Origin: Ignavibacteria bacterium
Lineage (GTDB): Bacteria; Bacteroidota; Ignavibacteria; Ignavibacteriales; Melioribacteraceae
Direction: 5' to 3'
Assembly: GCA_027347805.1 (NCBI GenBank)
Contig: DAIEQP010000035.1
Coordinates: 1 to 6,034, forward strand
Length of the DNA: 6,034 nucleotides
Shown here: piece after piece, positions 6,023-6,034 of the stretch
Layout of the letters: every line of letters begins with the position of its first letter
Position numbering within the stretch: the stretch's first letter is position 1
The notes under the pieces: generated by a model
Database searches by the model: none
What the model was told of the DNA's origin: nothing
Seen by the model: the letters and a program-made list of their open reading frames with translations, nothing else
Program-made: the position numbers and the translations under genes

Positions 6023-6034
6023 TGCGTTATGAAG
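6022..6034 (+). CDS. Possible start of the next gene, cut by the window end
   Basis: An ATG at 6022 shares one base with the ygeW stop (TGATG) and stays open for the last four codons (M-R-Y-E). A second ATG, in another frame, lies at 6029. The first fits the tight spacing of the other genes, but there is no good Shine-Dalgarno sequence at a normal distance (GGGA at 6007-6010 is 11 bases away) and too little sequence to name a product. Confidence 0.3.

Noticed and set aside
1..6034. CRISPR arrays, tRNA or rRNA genes, insertion sequences, riboswitches
   Set aside because: No spaced direct repeats, tRNA-like clover leaf, transposase or terminal repeats are visible, and almost all bases are covered by the six genes.

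Overview
The window is an AT-rich, gene-dense piece of a bacterial chromosome. All six substantial genes lie on the plus strand and read like one catabolic operon. The gene set recalls the E. coli xdh/ygeW-ygeX-ygeY/ygf region and related clusters of anaerobic bacteria, which are tied to purine (urate/xanthine) breakdown and are often annotated as selenium-dependent. The AT-rich codons and the lack of a Shine-Dalgarno sequence before some genes would suit a Bacteroidota/Ignavibacteria-type genome, but nothing here fixes the taxon; a clostridial or other anaerobe is possible.

Layout. Bases 1-1259 hold the C-terminal part of a molybdopterin-binding hydroxylase subunit (xanthine dehydrogenase family); its start lies upstream of the window. 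It overlaps by 4 bases the FAD-binding subunit (1256-2119), which is followed after 1 base by the two-[2Fe-2S] subunit (2121-2594). Together they form a complete Mo/FAD/FeS hydroxylase with separate subunits. Four bases later comes a PreA/dihydroorotate-dehydrogenase-like flavoprotein with two C-terminal [4Fe-4S] motifs (2599-3705), then after 2 bases a YgeY-type M20 metallohydrolase (3708-4904). A 107-base gap with no visible hairpin terminator leads to a YgeW-type carbamoyltransferase (5012-6022). A possible next gene begins at the last bases of the window.

How they may work together (inference). The Mo hydroxylase would oxidise a purine or other N-heterocycle. The flavin/Fe-S PreA-like protein would carry out a further redox step, perhaps reduction of the ring. 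YgeY would hydrolyse an amide or ureido bond of a ring-opened intermediate. YgeW would phosphorolyse a carbamoyl-amine to carbamoyl phosphate, which a carbamate kinase could turn into ATP. Usual partners (YgeX diaminopropionate ammonia-lyase, HyuA-type hydantoinase, SsnA, YgfK, carbamate kinase, transporters) are not in the window and would be sought on either side.

The most interesting point is the PreA-like protein. It keeps the FMN-barrel landmarks, but the N-x-S-C-P-N/H loop that carries or adjoins the catalytic acid/base of this superfamily is replaced, and there is no cysteine anywhere between residues 10 and 256. With purine-pathway neighbours and no YgfK or PreT visible, it is a candidate for an enzyme with a new substrate. 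The carbamoyltransferase is also off-type: it has HALP instead of HCLP and an ornithine-carbamoyltransferase-like C-terminus.
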